Origin: Alectoria sarmentosa
Lineage: Eukaryota; Ascomycota; Lecanoromycetes; Lecanorales; Parmeliaceae
Length of the DNA stretch: 21,431 nt
Assembly: GCA_009733775.1 (NCBI GenBank)
Contig: WOGZ01000456.1
Location: forward strand, 1 to 21,431
Direction: 5' to 3'
Numbering within the stretch: the first letter of the stretch is position 1; each line of letters opens with the position of its first letter. Positions 19,360 to 21,431 of the stretch are shown piece by piece. Made by a program: the position numbers and the translations under genes. The notes beneath the pieces were generated by a model. It saw nothing but the letters and a program-made list of their open reading frames with translations, ran no database searches and was not told where the DNA came from.

Positions 19360-21101
19360 CGTTGCAGCGTTTGTACTAAAAGGGGGGCCTGGAGAACTTT
19401 GCAGCCGATCTTGCCGTCGGTGGGCTTATGAATGAATCTTGTACAGTCCATCACCGAATCAGTGATGGCATCCGGAAAGGACACCCCAGAGGCGGTAGTG
19501 GAGTCCCTTGGCGCATGGGTGTGTGGGGAGAAAACCGTGGGTCTGCAGTGTCGGTGGCGTGAGCGACATTATTCAATTCCTATGGAGATAACGATTTGGA
19601 AAACCCCCGTTTTCGATAAAACGGTGAAACGGAATGGCATCCTTCGACCGAACGTCTGCGTCGTGCCGATCCCTATCCAAACTAGCGTGTCCCGACAGCC
19701 TGTCTCCAGACCACCTTCGCCATCATCAGGGGAAGCCGGTCCGCCTTCTGCAAAACCTTTCTTGCCTCGGTCCTTTTTCACTCTTTGGGACATGTCAGCT
19801 TATGTTTTGAGTTTATTCTCCGCCGACACCCGGCCCCACTTTTCCACTTGTCGGTGGGTGGGCACTGATGTAACCATCCATCACATCGTCTCTTCTTCGC
19901 CTTCGCCACCCGGACTTTAAACCTCGTCTCTTCAAAGTTGTCGCAGATCTTGACACCATGTGCGAAACAGCTCGGCCGAGCATGCGAACCACTCTTTTGA
20001 GACCCAGAAGGCCCCGAGATGCTTGTATTCTAATTATATGACCATGAGGTGCCCAACATCCACTATCCCGTAAAACCGCCCCAACCCATCCTTGTCAAAC
20101 CCCATGAGTTGCAAAGGTAAGTTTTGACGAGCGCTCCATCTATGCGCCTATGTACTTCTGCATCGCCTCTGCCCCGCATGGTCTTGGCGCGTCAGACACT
20201 TTGCGTGACCAAGTCGGCAGGAGAAGTAGTCCGTTACGGTAGGTGGGAAGCGGTATCAGGTGGCCATGTTTGTGGCCGAGGTAAACGGCATTGGTTTGGG
20301 ATGCTGGTGTACGGACGAATCCAGCGCGTAGGCGGAGAAAGGTGCCCTGGGGCAACACTCGCGTGTTTGTTTGGCCGCCTACGCGGCCGTGATATCTCTG
20401 CTTTGCTTTGCTTTTCCGTTCCGAGAAGCCCGTTGTGACATTTACGACCAGAGGTGGTAGCCGTACGCAAGAAGACCCCTTCATTACTTACCCCTCTGAC
20501 CACGGCTAGAATATGCGAGACCTTCCCTGAGTGCGCAGTGAGACGGACTCTGTCTCCAGCGAGGTCATCTGCATCCAGGCGTGGAGATCCCGGAGATAGG
20601 AGCACCTGCATTTCTGATAAGACTGGGCAGCAGAACTCGGGTATCGGAATAGCGGTTCATTGCAGTTCACTTTCACAATTCGATTTAGTTCAGTTCGTAG
20701 GCAGCAGCATGCAAGCGAAATTTGTCCCGCTGAACATTCAATGCATGCTCTCAAACACCTACACCTACCCCATCTGCACATCCATCATAGCGACTAGCTC
20801 AGCAAGGAATCGTGATGATGGATCAGCATTAATTCGTTTGACAAACCTGACCCTTCGACTCCGCTCTGGTATTTTATCTTTGCCATATTTATTTAATGCC
20901 TACGCGCATCCTAGCTCCTGTACTCCCTCCGTCCTGGAAATGTTTGGCGATCTGTATAGAGCTAGCCGCTCTGGCTCACCGTGCGCTGATATCTGTCTGA
21001 TGGTAGATACTATGTCTTTTACCCTTCCCTCCTTTCCTCTCCCTTCTCGTTATCTTCTTTCTCCCTTCCCCTTTCTCCTGCGCCGCCCTTCACCCCTGGT
21101 A

Positions 21102-21132
<31 letters not shown>
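21102..21132. repeat. CT dinucleotide microsatellite
   Basis: About 15 CT units with one TTT interruption, within a longer pyrimidine tract at 21010-21180. Confidence 0.9.
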
Positions 21133-21297
21133 ATCCCTCCGTCCCTCCCTCCTTCCCTCATTACCTATCCCTTACACCAACACAATCCCCCCCCCCTTCT
21201 TCAAATAAACAAATGAATCAATTAATCAAACAAACCAACATTGCAGGATAAGATACTCCACTGACGCAAATGAATATATTAAATAGTCGCACAGATC

Positions 21298-21320
21298 GAA
21301 TGAAATGAAATGAAATGAAG
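21298..21320. repeat. Pentanucleotide repeat (TGAAA)n
   Basis: Four imperfect units of TGAAA, followed by purine-rich DNA to the edge. Confidence 0.85.
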
Positions 21321-21431
21321 TAATCGATGGAGATCTGAAAGGAGAGTCACGGATTGAAGGAGTAAGAGTCTTTGAGTTGGGTTTGAGAGATGAGAGTGGA
21401 AGTGGAAGTGGGAGTGAAAAGAAAGGGGGGG

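Larger units (their letters stand above)
19360..21431. other. No supported gene to the right edge
   Basis: The longest open frame of the window (20454-21251, plus) lies here, but it starts at GTG, has no motif and runs through the pyrimidine-rich repeat, so I reject it. From about 21010 to 21180 the plus strand is almost pure pyrimidine, a feature often seen upstream of fungal genes, so a plus-strand gene might begin beyond the edge (inference). Confidence 0.5.

Noticed and set aside
20454..21251. Longest open frame of the window, 265 codons, plus strand
   Set aside because: It starts at GTG, has no motif or signal peptide, and its last third is translated CT-repeat DNA (Ser/Leu and Pro runs).

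Overview
The window looks like nuclear DNA of a filamentous ascomycete (Pezizomycotina). The basis is short GT-AG introns (about 43-125 nt) that splice conserved protein families into frame, a secreted GH25 lysozyme with a cysteine-rich N-terminus, and a pogo-type transposon degraded by C:G to T:A changes as in repeat-induced point mutation (RIP). The species cannot be told from this sequence.

Layout. (1) 1-517, minus: the 5' part of a Nudix hydrolase running off the left edge. (2) 1569-4344, minus: an 11-exon gene for a 696-residue predicted secreted protein of a family I do not recognise. All ten splice junctions keep frame. (3) 4345-6663: no supported gene. (4) 6664-8970: a complete 2307-bp pogo/Tc1-mariner element with 25-bp perfect terminal inverted repeats and TA target duplications. 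Its AT-rich interior still holds a readable dead transposase (6810-8839), interrupted by a 291-bp GC-richer insertion. (5) 9558-10080, minus: debris of a small secreted protein. (6) 10378-11761, minus: an intact 7-exon GH25 lysozyme-like gene (349 residues), including one GC-AG intron. (7) 12159-12521, minus: a doubtful small cysteine-containing ORF. (8) 12522-14733: low-complexity DNA. (9) 14800-15660, minus: an HXXXD acyltransferase pseudogene with three frameshifts and one stop. (10) 16760-16920: a weak exon-like fragment. (11) 17846-19359, plus: a subtilisin-like (S8) peptidase gene with one frameshift and two lost active-site positions. (12) 19360-21431: no supported gene, ending in pyrimidine-rich DNA and simple repeats.

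Taken together this is a gene-poor, decaying accessory-type region. Three gene models are intact (one truncated by the window edge), at least three genes are broken, and there is one dead transposon. Most recognisable products would be secreted: a lysozyme, a peptidase, a small secreted protein and a large unknown secreted protein. No operon-like or biosynthetic-cluster logic can be shown. A shared role in surface or microbe interaction is only inference.

The signals most worth following are the clean dead transposase with its later insertion, the unrecognised 696-residue secreted protein, and the duplicated cysteine module of the GH25 protein.
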